This document shows positions 42,156 through 52,180 of a stretch of DNA of 64,000 bases, piece by piece. Position numbers and translations under genes: made by a program. Source of the stretch: Asterionellopsis glacialis (lineage: Eukaryota > Bacillariophyta > Plagiogrammaphyceae > Rhaphoneidales > Asterionellopsidaceae); the NCBI GenBank assembly GCA_014885115.2, contig WKLE02000152.1, positions 2,338 to 66,337 on the forward strand, in the 5' to 3' direction. The notes beneath the pieces are model-generated. The model was not told the origin of the DNA. It did no database searches and was given only the letters and a program-made list of their open reading frames with translations. How positions within the stretch are numbered: the stretch's first letter is position 1; every line of letters begins with the position of its first letter.

Positions 42156-43541
42156 TTATACTTCCGCGTCTTCTTCTTCTTCAATCTCCCATGGAATCCC
42201 TTCTTCGTAGCTATTATCAATGGCTGGTTGAATATCTTGAAGAGTTCCTCCTCTTCTCCCATTGTATGCTGGGGGTGGTTTTCGTCTAGCAGTCTCGACG
42301 GCATCATTTAATTTGGCATGTGAATCTTTCAAAAAGCCTACTAATTCTTTGACTTCTGTCTCCACCTTTTCAACACATACGAACTCTAATTCGGCTGCTG
42401 TTTGGGTCATGTATTGTGAATACGCATTCGCACACATTTCACAACAAATCAAACCACCTGGTCCACCAATGGGGCACGTTTTGTTGTAGGAATGAGTCTC
42501 AGTATTTAACGTATGAGGAGTCCAATCTACATCATGCGAAAAAAGGTTCACCTTTTTGACAGGTTCTGGTTCCTGTTCTGGTTCGGATTCTTCCGATTCT
42601 TCTTCTTCTTCTGATTCTTCCTCTTCCTACATGAAATATAATAATGTGTGTCACAAGATATAAGATATGGGACAACACTGGAATAAAAATGTTGCATATA
42701 ATTATTCTGATCTGACGATTGTAGGTTCACAAAGTCATATCTTACCTCAGCTTCTGTTTCTGCCTTGGGTGGTTCTTCTGCTTTTCGTTTTTCATATTCT
42801 TCTGTTCGTTTTTTTAATTCAACATTCTTTCGACGGACCCGTTCACGTAAATATTTAACTTCCTTCTTTTTTTGTAACCATGTTTCTTCTGACAAGCCCA
42901 TGTTTTCTAACTTTTTCAGTAATATAGCACGATTACGGGCCTTGACACCTGCACTGATTCGCGCCTTGGTTTCTTCACTACGATTTTTACCCTTATTCCA
43001 TGGTGTGTTACCCCGATTTGCACGGGATATACGTGCACGACTTTTCGTTGTATGGGCGTACCCCCCACGCTTGGTTAATCGTCGTGATGTAGGTCCTAAA
43101 TATAATTCATCTTCTTCCTCTTCTTCACTTTCACTATTATATCGTCGTTTACGTTTATACGGTCTGTTGTCGGATGATGATGGTTTTGTTGAAGCTGAAT
43201 TAGCATTGTTATTGTTCGCAGTAGCACTCGTAGTAGTTGAATTTTGCTCCTCTTTTATGTTATTGCTTTTGGTGGGTTCATCTCTTTCATCATTATTGTG
43301 ATCACTGCTACCAGCCCAAGATTCATCCTAAAACATGAAAAAGATTTGTTTGAAACAAAAGCAAACCAAAAAGAATTTTGTGAGAAGAATTCATAATTCT
43401 TTAGCTACAGTACAGTAGTTAACTTCCATAAAAGAAAACATTTTTAAAAACTAAAATACAAGTCAAGTTGATCCTTACGTCGTCATTTTCATGAGTCGTC
43501 GTTTGCTTTATAGCAGCTACGCGTCGCCGTGGTCTCGCCAT
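42156..43541 (-). CDS. Nuclear protein with NUMOD3 motif and Cys cluster, function unknown
   Basis: Minus-strand exons 43541-43479, 43327-42746 and 42626-42156, all phase 0, give 371 aa. It starts MARPRRRVAAIK and has a KRKRR cluster, so nuclear location is likely. Residues about 127-152 (RGNTPWNKGKNRSEETKARI) match the NUMOD3 DNA-binding motif found beside GIY-YIG and HNH homing endonucleases, but no nuclease domain is present. A charged coiled coil (LQKKKEVKYLRERVRRKN) follows. Exon 3 encodes a Glu-rich run and then CPIGGPGGLICCEMCANAY, a compact Cys group that could bind zinc, and an acidic C-terminus. I infer a DNA-binding nuclear protein; partner and target are unknown. Confidence 0.7.
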
Positions 43542-44117
43542 CTTGGTTGTTACACAGACGTCTTGATCTCTCTGCGGTTGTTCTGTTTTCTGCTTCATGA
43601 GAGACACACGAGAACATCGTTGTACTACCAAAAAAAACTACAGATTGGAGGCAGCATATTGGCGCACCCAAAAATACAGATGCTCTGGTTGATTGGACAT
43701 AATTTTTGTCTTGGATACGTATATGATACGAACATCCTGTAGAATGCCATCCCGATTTTTTACTTCACTGGTAGACAGACAGACGTGGAAGGCTTTGCAC
43801 GATACAGTACACGAATCGCGCGTAAGGTAGGCTCAGGCCTAACGCTCCCAACCAACGCATACCAGGTAGAGATCAAACGGTTGCAGAGAGCCCATCACTT
43901 TTTTTCTGGGTGTCTGTTCTTTTTTCTTTTGTGTGGAGGAGTTCTTGTGAGCTGTTTCGCAGTTCAGCCAGTTGTGTTACCGTCGCAAAGACTAAGCATC
44001 TTTTTTTTCAAAGACAATAACAAACCAAAAGTAATTCAATCCCTCTTGAATACTGAAAAGGAGATCTAGAGAGAGAAACAAACCAGTCTATTTATTATAT
44101 ACATACTACATACCCGT
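43542..44117. promoter_or_regulatory. Divergent upstream region of the NUMOD3 and NOA1 genes
   Basis: 576 bp between divergent ATGs, with TACCAGGTA at 43860-43868, 258 bp upstream of the GTPase start. No gene is seen. Confidence 0.4.
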
Positions 44118-46696
44118 ATGCTTTTTCCGAAAACGTCATCATACCCATTACAACGACGTATCGGTGTCGATCGAGGGGCGAGGGGGGTGTTGCTACATCG
44201 ATCCTCCACTAATAAACAAGTTTTGCTATTGGTTACCATTATGATCTTTTCTTTATTGGAAAAAAGTAATGTCGTGGTTGCATCCATGTTTCGTAGAGCT
44301 GGATCGTCATCATCCCCTTTAGCATTTTTGTCTCGGCCTGGAGTTCGTGGTCGTAGCACATTGACACCAGGTGGTAGTAGTGTGACTGTATCCACCAATT
44401 GGATTCAACCACAAGTACAACAATCCTTAGTGAAATGCTTTGCATCTAAAAGTACCAATAATGATCAAACAGAAGATGGAAAACAGAAAAAAAAGAAAAA
44501 ATCAAACAAACAAAAGAAAATTACAAAATGGAAGATTAATCCTAAAGTGTTAAAGGATGGTATCCAACAAGAAAATATTGATAAACTTACTTCTGCATTT
44601 GATGAATTAGCCAAGAAGGATGGATTTGATGAATCTATGGCGCATTTTACAGATGATGCTACATTTGAAGATGAATTTGACTTGACTGGGGATGACGACG
44701 ACGATGATGATCTCAAGCTTGATTTAAATCCAGATGATTTTTTGAATGAAGAAGACGATGATGATGATGATGACTTTTTGGATTTTGGAAGTGATGCTGC
44801 TGACGATGATATGGATGCACGACTTGCAGCTGCACAACGTGATATGGATTTGGGTCGGATTAGCATTCCTGATGAACTTGATGAATATGCTCGTGAGGTA
44901 ACATCTGAAGATTTACGACAGTTGGGATACAAGCACGAGGAAAATCCATTTGGGGATGATGAAACTCCTCGTAGGGAACAATTTAAACTCATTACGAATG
45001 CCATGCAATGTTCGGCGTGTGGAGTTGACTTTCAATGCACCAACGCTACACGACCAGGATATATCCCACCCGAGAAACATGACATTCAAATTAAATTATC
45101 TAAAATTGAAGAAATGCAAAAGTTACAAGAAAAGGCCGATTCGTACGAATGGTCTCCTGAAGATGAAATTGAATGGTTAATCCAAACAAGTGGTGATGGC
45201 CCCATGGAGAGCAGCGATACACCCGACTTTGATGCTATTAAGGGTATCGACGTTGCACAAGCAGCAGAAGACATGGGATTAGATCTTGTTTCGCTTTCAC
45301 AAAAGAAGGTTATTTGTAAACGTTGTCATCATTTACAAAACTTTGGTACAGTAGAAGAATCGTTACGACCTGGATGGACAGAAGAACCCTTGTTGTCACA
45401 AGAGAAGTTCCGTGACTTGTTGAAGCCCATCCGTGAAAAACCTGCTGTTATTATTGCTATTGTTGATTTGTTTGACTTTAGTGGTTCTGTCCTTCCGGAG
45501 CTAGATGCTATTGCAGGTGAAAATCCAGTCATCCTTGCTGCCAACAAGGCTGATTTACTCCCCTCCCAAATGGGACAACAACGTGCTGAAAATTGGGTAC
45601 GAAGAGAACTAGAATACATGGGTGTCCAATCCCTTGCCAATGTCGGTGGTGCTGTTCGTCTTATTAGTTCCAAGACTGGCTTTGGTATTGAAGGCATGTT
45701 GAAAAAGGCAAGAAAACTTGCCGATGAAATTGAAGGTGACATTTATGTGGTGGGTGCTGCCAATGCGGGTAAAAGTACGTTATTGAATTACATTTTGGAA
45801 CGTGAAAGTAGAATCAACAATTCGGACAATACGAATCATCACAGGAAACGTCGAGCGGGGAATGCCAATGCCTTCAAAAGTGCAGTGACGGCAAGTCCGC
45901 TCCCTGGAACAACCCTAAAGTTCATCAAGGTTGATATTGCTGATGGTCGCAGTTTGTATGATACACCTGGTCTACTCACACCAGGAACACTCACACAATT
46001 ATTGACACCCGAGGAATTGAAGGTTGTTGTACCGAAAAAGTAAGTTGACAAAACAGAAAAGAAGAAAAAGGCACATTGTATGATTCTCTCTTTGAAATAA
46101 TGATTTCATCTCACCATTTGACTGTCGTTTCATTGCCAATCACCCGTATTTCTTCCATCACACACCCTACTTACTACAACAGGCAAGTTGAACCCATTAC
46201 ATTCCGTATTGCATCTGGAAAGTGCGTATTAGTGGGTGGTCTGGCAAAGATTGAAGTGTTTGGCGATAGCAAGCCATTCATGTTTACATTCTTTGTGGCG
46301 AACAATATCAAGTTACACGTGACGGACGTATCCAAGGCAGATGCCTACATTGCCAAACATGCAGGTGGGATGCTAACTCCACCATTAGAACCTGGTCCAG
46401 AACGCATGGAACAAATAGGTGAATTTGAAAGCCACGATATTGACATTGAAGGTAATGGTTGGAAGGAGGCTGCGGCTGACATTACTCTTCGTGGACTTGG
46501 ATGGGTTTCGGTGACTGGTCCTGGCACTGCCAACGTCCGTGTCAGTGTACCCAAGGGTATTGGTATATCGGTCCGTCCACCTTTAATGCCATTCGATGTG
46601 TGGTCTGTTGCATCTAAATATACAGGTGGACGTTCTGTCCGAAAAGGTGGAAAGACCAAGAGTGGCAAATCCAGAAAGGGTGTTGGTCGTAGATAA
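44118..46696 (+). CDS. NOA1: Circularly permuted GTPase of the NOA1/YqeH family, organelle ribosome assembly
   Basis: Exons 44118-46039 and 46183-46696 give 811 aa. The G motifs appear in the permuted order G4-G5-G1-G2-G3: NKADLLPSQ, then SSKTGFG, then VVGAANAGKSTLLN, SPLPGTT and DTPGL. A zinc-finger pair precedes them (CSACGVDFQC and VICKRCHHLQNFG), as in YqeH and NOA1. The acidic N-terminal third (runs of Asp/Glu near 44690-44820) is an extension. A presequence-like start at Met 44286 (MFRRAGSSSSPLAF) suggests mitochondrial import, while the longer start would place a hydrophobic stretch first. Family members help assemble the small ribosomal subunit in bacteria and organelles. The C-terminus ends in a basic KSGKSRKGVGRR tail. 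Confidence 0.9.
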
Positions 46697-47007
46697 ATGA
46701 AAATGATTCATGACCTGAAACACTCCGACTCAGAAGAAGAACAAAAACAACACATCACGCATACGCATAATTTTTAAAAAAAAATTAAAAAAAAAAGGTT
46801 TTCTTCAACAGACTCAACAAAGTGATCTAGAAAATTACGCCCCTCTTGAATACAAAAAATTCAAACTCAATAGGATTGTTTTTAATGTATCCAAGCGCTG
46901 GCTCTCTATTGTGTATCCAAATAGTTAATCCCTTTTTCTCAAGTTAAAAAGCAGGTATATTATAGAAACACTGGTGTAGCACAGTACATATGAAGGTCGT
47001 TTTAGAT
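46697..47007. other. Convergent spacer between NOA1 and psbM
   Basis: 311 bp between stop codons, A/T-rich with an A-run near 46777-46797. No gene is seen. Confidence 0.4.
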
Positions 47008-47706
47008 TTACTCGGCATCTTGACCACCTTCACGTCCAGCACGTCGGGTTTCGGTCTGGATGAAAAGGTTGATAAGGAAAAGGCAGGGAAGGAAGGTTCC
47101 GAGAAGAACGGCAAGGTAGGCACCGAATTGAACCTCAAGAGCCATGGTGTTGGTGGGGAGAGCCTCAACAATGGAGTCAAGAGCAAAGGCAGGAGCGGAA
47201 AGGGCGGCAACGGGAAGGGCAGCGGCGGCAGCCTTCTTGACATCGAAAGCGGCAGAAGCGACTGTACATGGAAGGAAAAAGAGGGGCAAAGAGAAGCAAG
47301 CAAATTGTGTTGTTAGCAAAGTTTGCTTGATGGGGAACAAAAAAGGGAGAGAAACCACATCATTTTAGCAAAAACACCAGCCCAAAGAGAGAGTAGGAAT
47401 GTGTTGGTTGTCTTATCCACTTTAAGGAATCCACAACGCCAAAGATCCGATGAAAGTTGAGAAGTAAGATATGTCTCGTGTGCTGCACGTAGGGATGGTA
47501 CCGCTACGTGTTCAAAGCAAGAATCTCACGATTCCGGAAGCATGATGCCAGCCAAGGATCGACTCGTTCCTCCATCGGAATCCTTTTCCAGTTGTTTTCT
47601 CGACTGCGTTTCTTCTTGAACACTTACCCTTAGGAGCCTGGTTAGGGGCGAAGGCCATGGCGGCACCGATAAGAGCGAAAAGGGTAACGATCTGGAAGGT
47701 CTTCAT
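47008..47706 (-). CDS. psbM: Photosystem II protein PsbM, nuclear-encoded precursor
   Basis: Minus-strand exons 47706-47628 and 47261-47008 give 110 aa; the 366-bp intron splits a Val codon. The first exon is a signal peptide with plastid site, MKTFQIVTLFALIGAAMAFAP. Next comes a short transit stretch (VASAAFDVKK), then a hydrophobic AAAAALPVAALSAPAFALDS that looks like a thylakoid-transfer signal with an AxA-type cleavage site. The mature part, LEVQFGAYLAVLLGTFLPCL to FIQTETRR, aligns with PsbM of cyanobacteria (MEV start, single helix, QTE after the helix), plus a longer GREGGQDAE tail. PsbM is a one-helix subunit at the PSII dimer interface. Codons are strongly C/G-ending, as in highly expressed genes. 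Confidence 0.8.
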
Positions 47707-48689
47707 CTTGATATTATTGTCTGTGTATGTTTGCTGTCAATGGGTAAAACAGTGCGACGAGAGGAAAGAGAGGTTTTTAGGCTAGAATTCCGCGTCGGGG
47801 ATAAGAGGATCTCTCGTGTTGGCTACAAACTCAATCTACCGGCTCTTGAGGTCTCGTACGTGAGTGACGCAAGCTAGAGAATCGACTGATGGTTAGTACT
47901 GAAGCTACGGATACTCTACGGCAGTTGAGGCTCGCGATCTTTACTTCAAGATGTCAACGACCAAAAGGACAGACGATACAGTCTGTTTGACGTTCCTTGG
48001 ATTCCCTCAATATGCCGATCTAAACTACAGTACAGGGTGTACTGCAAGTGCTCGTAGCAATCGTTGCTCAACTTTCTTGCAGGCAGTTTTTTCTTCTCTT
48101 GAAGATGCAGGACCTGTTGGTTTTTCGCAGGCCCTCTCTCTCCCTCTAAAAACTATTCCTCTCTAGTAGCTCTAAAGAGGACCTATGTTAGGCTAAAGGA
48201 AGCTCCTCTATCTACCGGTAAATCGCTAATTCTTTGACTCTTTTTAAGGATGTGACACGCGTTAGAAACATTTTTAATTTTTATGCTATATTGTCTATTA
48301 CAAAAGAAGAATAGGTTGGAACGGAAAATGTGAAACACCCAAGATCCCATCTTAAAAATCAACACACACATACATACATCCTGATGTATACTCAACAAGT
48401 AGAGCTTTTTGTAAATGTTCATGAGACTAAATTTACCAGTAATAGTAGCATCACAAATTTTATTTAAAAAAAAGCAAGTGTTGTTTAATATGTTTTGTAT
48501 ACAAAACCATTTTCTAAAATAATAGAGCTGCAGAACATATGTATGCAATTTATGACACACACACACACACATTCTATAAAGTAAGTAGTAGTTAGTGAAT
48601 AATATAATAATGAATATAGACTTGTGATTCAGTCAAAAATTCATTTATTGAATCATCCATTCCTTTCATCGATCACATCATATATATAT
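47707..48689. promoter_or_regulatory. Upstream region of psbM and 3' flank of the FCP gene
   Basis: 983 bp, no gene. It includes an (AC)8 repeat at 48555-48571 and AT-rich sequence next to the FCP stop. The first few hundred bases upstream of 47706 should hold the psbM promoter. A 129-codon frame on the minus strand at 48183-48572 is low-complexity Cys/Phe-rich and not credible. Confidence 0.4.
48555..48571. repeat. (AC)8 microsatellite
   Basis: Eight AC dinucleotides plus an A in the 3' flank of the light-harvesting gene. Confidence 0.9.
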
Positions 48690-49439
48690 TTAGAAATCGA
48701 TGTAAGGGAAGCTTTGGGAGGCTTCACCCAAGGCAGCTTGAGTGCAAACACCGGAGAAGGCAAGCATGGCAAGACGTCCATTCAACAATTCACGAAGCTT
48801 CATGCGGTTGACTTCTTCTTCACTCTTGTCCTTAAGGAAGGAAAGAGGGTCAAGACCGTAGTCACCAGCCTCACGGTCGTTCTCGCCCTTGGAAACTTGG
48901 ACAAGAGCAGCACCAGTGCAGAATTCAATGACACCAGCAGCCACAAGCATGAAAGTCATGGATCCTTGGTCGACAAGGATGTTGTGGGCATTGTAAGCGT
49001 TGGGGATGGATTCAACGGAGTAAATTTCACCAGGGAAACGAAGGGGGAAACCGAAGGCACCATCGGTGGCAAGCCATCCGAACCATGCCATCATTGCAAC
49101 ACGTCCGTGCTTGAGTTCAGCCTCGCGCATCCAGTAAAGAGTAGGGAGGCCATCGGTTTCTTCCCAAGAAGGAGGTTGGATGAAACCAGCGAAATTCTTG
49201 GGGATTGAAGAAAGGTAAAGGGGGTCGAAACCAACATCACCAACCATAGATCCGTCAAGGTTAATAGGACGGGGCAACCAGGGGCATGCCTTGGAACGTT
49301 CGTTGGGGTCAACCATGGAATCCCAAGCACGTTCGGGCATAGCATCCATCTTAGTGGCAGCGCTCTTGGAAGCAGCAGGAGCGAAAGCCATGGCCGGAGT
49401 GGCCAACATAGCAGCGACGGCAACAGAAACACACTTCAT
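48690..49439 (-). CDS. Fucoxanthin-chlorophyll a/c light-harvesting protein
   Basis: Intronless, 249 aa. The ATG at 49439 starts a precursor MKCVSVAVAAMLATPAMAFAP (signal peptide plus plastid site); an upstream in-frame extension lacks these features. GDVGFDPLYLSS precedes the first helix, ELKHGRVAMMAWFGW (about residues 108-125, with the Glu/Arg chlorophyll-binding pair). The middle helix is GSMTFMLVAAGVIEFCTGAAL and the third is MKLRELLNGRLAMLAFSG, with the second Glu/Arg pair. The long spacing and the GDVGFDPL pattern look like the Lhcr/Lhcq (photosystem I-associated) subgroup rather than classical Lhcf, but subgrouping needs a tree. Codon use is strongly biased to C/G endings. It absorbs light with fucoxanthin and chlorophylls in the thylakoid. 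Confidence 0.93.
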   Translation of the reverse strand: MKCVSVAVAAMLATPAMAFAPAASKSAATKMDAMPERAWDSMVDPNERSKACPWLPRPINLDGSMVGDVGFDPLYLSSIPKNFAGFIQPPSWEETDGLPTLYWMREAELKHGRVAMMAWFGWLATDGAFGFPLRFPGEIYSVESIPNAYNAHNILVDQGSMTFMLVAAGVIEFCTGAALVQVSKGENDREAGDYGLDPLSFLKDKSEEEVNRMKLRELLNGRLAMLAFSGVCTQAALGEASQSFPYIDF

Positions 49440-50533
49440 CGTCAGTCTATTATTATTGAAGAGAGAGAATTTACTAGGTGATAAACACTCTTGCAGACTT
49501 TCCTCGCCTGCAGAGAGAGAGAAAGGAGGACGGGAGAGATACGGTACAGGACTACCATAACGAGCCGTCACACAACTTGCACAAGATAATTTGCTACATC
49601 AGCACATTCGTGCTTGAGGTTTTGGTTGCAAATCTTTTTTATTTGTTAGATTGTTTGTCAGATCAGTTGGTTCCTTGTAGTCCCCACCCTATTGGAAAGA
49701 CAGACAACATACTCTTGGAAATATGTCTGTTTCAAGAACAAAACACCCTCATCCAAAAAATACAACGACAGCGGAACAAAAAAGTACTCATTTTGCACGC
49801 AATCGCGCAACTATCAATATCGACGGCACCTTTCTACATTTGCACTAACCCTACTCAGGATATCATTAGGGACACCTTACAGTTGGGTGTCGGTGTGCGT
49901 GTATCAACTGTCAATATCTGTCAACCCCCAACATTCTTTCCTACTCACACATTTAATTCCTGTAGTTGAATTTTTCTGTTCAGCACCAGCAGAAAGAGCT
50001 AGCTGAGCCTGTGAGTGAAGGATTGGCAGTGTTGTATCCCTGATGGATCGACATCAAGGAGATAATCCTGAAGGATATTCGTTACACATGTAAATTTAAC
50101 GTCTTTACATACATTATAACGGTTATCGCCGACAACAAGTACACGTTTCAATAATCTTTATAGTAGATATCTACCTGGTATTAGCCCAGTTTGTACCATG
50201 ACACGTAGAATCCTACATTANNNNTTTGTTCTACAAATCGTAATAATCGAGAGATGCATTCATCCTGCATCTGTCGTCATTGTGTTCACAGTAGTGCCGA
50301 TTCTTGTTGACACCACACTGGCAAAACAAGAAATCCATTCAATCTCCTCACCTTATACTGCGCTTGCTGCATGAGCTTTTGTGAATCGACGAGCACAACT
50401 TCAATCCGTATACACTCAGTATCTGTTGATGAATAATTGATACCATTCAATATTGAACTTATTCTGTACGAACACGCTGCCCAAGTTTTTCTTGCTTCAC
50501 AAATGCATACAACATTTATTAAAAAAAAGACAA
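49440..50533. promoter_or_regulatory. Divergent upstream region of the FCP and CMTR1 genes
   Basis: 1.09 kb, with TACCTGGTA at 50172-50180 (362 bp before the CMTR1 ATG) and a 4-N gap at 50221-50224. A 163-codon plus-strand frame starting inside the FCP leader has no known features and is not called. Confidence 0.4.
50221..50224. other. Assembly gap (4 N)
   Basis: Four N in intergenic sequence. Confidence 0.95.
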
Positions 50534-52180
50534 ATGTTAACCATGGGACGACCGAAAAGACCACGTGGGGTTGCCACTACTATTAATAGTACAGCTTTCC
50601 ATAGTCTTCCACAATCTCAATCCGATTCGGATTATGACATGCAGCAACAGCAAGCTAGGAGAGGGTTTTTCTGCAGCAGTGATGAAACTGTAACGACACA
50701 ACAAATACAATCCTCTTCAAACGATTGCTACGACCAGACAATGATGTATGCATCATCAGCTTCTACCGTTCATTCCAGTTGGTTAAATACCGTCATGTCG
50801 GTAGAGCAATATAGTCAAGCTGCTGTTGCTAACAACAACAGCAACGCACATAATCATCATCCAGGGGATATTCCTCTAAAGGAACAAACAGAAGCTGTGT
50901 ACCGTCAATTATGTCAAATCAAAAGACGACTTGGACCTGCAGCAGAACAATGTGCTACTGCAGCTGCTGCTAGGGTGTCGTTATGTAACAGCTATAATGA
51001 AACCATCACAGATGCTTCTTTTGAATTCCAAGAAGCACGATGTTTATGTAATCCTTTTGAAGAATTAGGGGGTGGGAAGGGTTATAACCATAATAGAATT
51101 TTTATGAATCGAGCTGCCATCAAATTATGCAACATTGATGCTCTCTTGGGATTTGTACTTACACGTTACAATAACACGAAGGGAGGAGGTCCATTTGTAT
51201 TTGCAGACATTTGTGGTGCTCCAGGTGGTTTTAGTGAATATATCATGTATCGTTGTCAAAACAATGGACAAGCACCACCGATACCATGCAAAGGGTATGG
51301 TATGTCTCTCCAAGGGACAAATGAACATGGTTCAGGAGTCAAATGGAATTTGAGACATTTACAAAACTTTGTTTCCAATAATACTCATGATGTATCGTCA
51401 TCATGTTGTAGCTTTCATGTGTGTAAAGGTATGGATGGGACTGGTGATATTTATCAATGGGATAATGTCCAATCTTTGTGTAAGGAGATACATACCGATT
51501 TGTTGAGTAGTGGTAATGCAACGGCGGTGGCGCCTGAAAGCAATGGTACTTTGGTACATTTAGTAGTTGCAGATGGTGGCTTTGATGCACAACGTGATTC
51601 CGAAAATCAAGAAGAATTGGCACAAAAAATTGTGGTTTGTCAAGCAACTGCTGCCATTGTACTTTTAAGACAAGGTGGTACCTTTGTGATGAAAATGTTT
51701 GGTTTCCGTACACCAACAATACGATTCTTAATGGAGGAACTTTATGATGTATTTGAAGATATTCTTGTTCTCAAACCCATTAGTTCTCGTCCAGCTTCTG
51801 CGGAACGCTATGTAGTATTCCTGGGATATAAGGGTAACATTGACCTTACAAACGGTGTACTTTGGAGGAATCAAATATTTCTTGGTGTACGGATGAATAG
51901 GGGCAATAACAACGACAACGCTGATTCGATGGAATGTGACGACGATCAGAATGCTATCCAAAAGAAAAGGCTACTCCTTCATCGGTATCTGGATGAAATG
52001 GATCATAGTATGATGAAATTAAATTCTTCTGCTTGTTTTCAGATTTTATCCTTTCTTGAACGAAAATATCATGCCACCGTACAGAATAATAATATTGATC
52101 AAATTGATTTTGGATCTACAAATACGAGGAGGAGACCAGTAAATATTGCACAATATAAAAGAGCTTGGAAGATTGTGTAA
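50534..52180 (+). CDS. CMTR1: Cap-specific mRNA (nucleoside-2'-O-)-methyltransferase 1
   Basis: Intronless, 548 aa from ATG 50534; a second ATG nine bases on (ACCATGG) is also possible. The FtsJ-type methyltransferase domain matches animal CMTR1 step by step: MNRAAIKLCNIDAL (first catalytic Lys), VFADICGAPGGFSEYIMYR (SAM-binding motif I), GKGYGMSLQG-type strand, MDGTGDIYQWDNV, VVADGGFDAQRDSENQEEL (catalytic Asp), GGTFVMKMFGF (catalytic Lys), and KPISSRPASAERYVVFLGYKG. It methylates the 2'-OH of the first transcribed nucleotide to make cap 1 in the nucleus. It lacks the G-patch and WW regions of the animal protein, and its N-terminus is Gln/Ser-rich with an RPKRPRG basic motif. The C-terminus is shorter than in animals. 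Confidence 0.92.
   Translation: MLTMGRPKRPRGVATTINSTAFHSLPQSQSDSDYDMQQQQARRGFFCSSDETVTTQQIQSSSNDCYDQTMMYASSASTVHSSWLNTVMSVEQYSQAAVANNNSNAHNHHPGDIPLKEQTEAVYRQLCQIKRRLGPAAEQCATAAAARVSLCNSYNETITDASFEFQEARCLCNPFEELGGGKGYNHNRIFMNRAAIKLCNIDALLGFVLTRYNNTKGGGPFVFADICGAPGGFSEYIMYRCQNNGQAPPIPCKGYGMSLQGTNEHGSGVKWNLRHLQNFVSNNTHDVSSSCCSFHVCKGMDGTGDIYQWDNVQSLCKEIHTDLLSSGNATAVAPESNGTLVHLVVADGGFDAQRDSENQEELAQKIVVCQATAAIVLLRQGGTFVMKMFGFRTPTIRFLMEELYDVFEDILVLKPISSRPASAERYVVFLGYKGNIDLTNGVLWRNQIFLGVRMNRGNNNDNADSMECDDDQNAIQKKRLLLHRYLDEMDHSMMKLNSSACFQILSFLERKYHATVQNNNIDQIDFGSTNTRRRPVNIAQYKRAWKIV

Noticed and set aside
49478..49969. 163-codon open frame upstream of CMTR1
   Set aside because: It begins inside the leader of the FCP gene, on the opposite strand to it, has no recognisable feature and is unlike neighbouring genes in composition.
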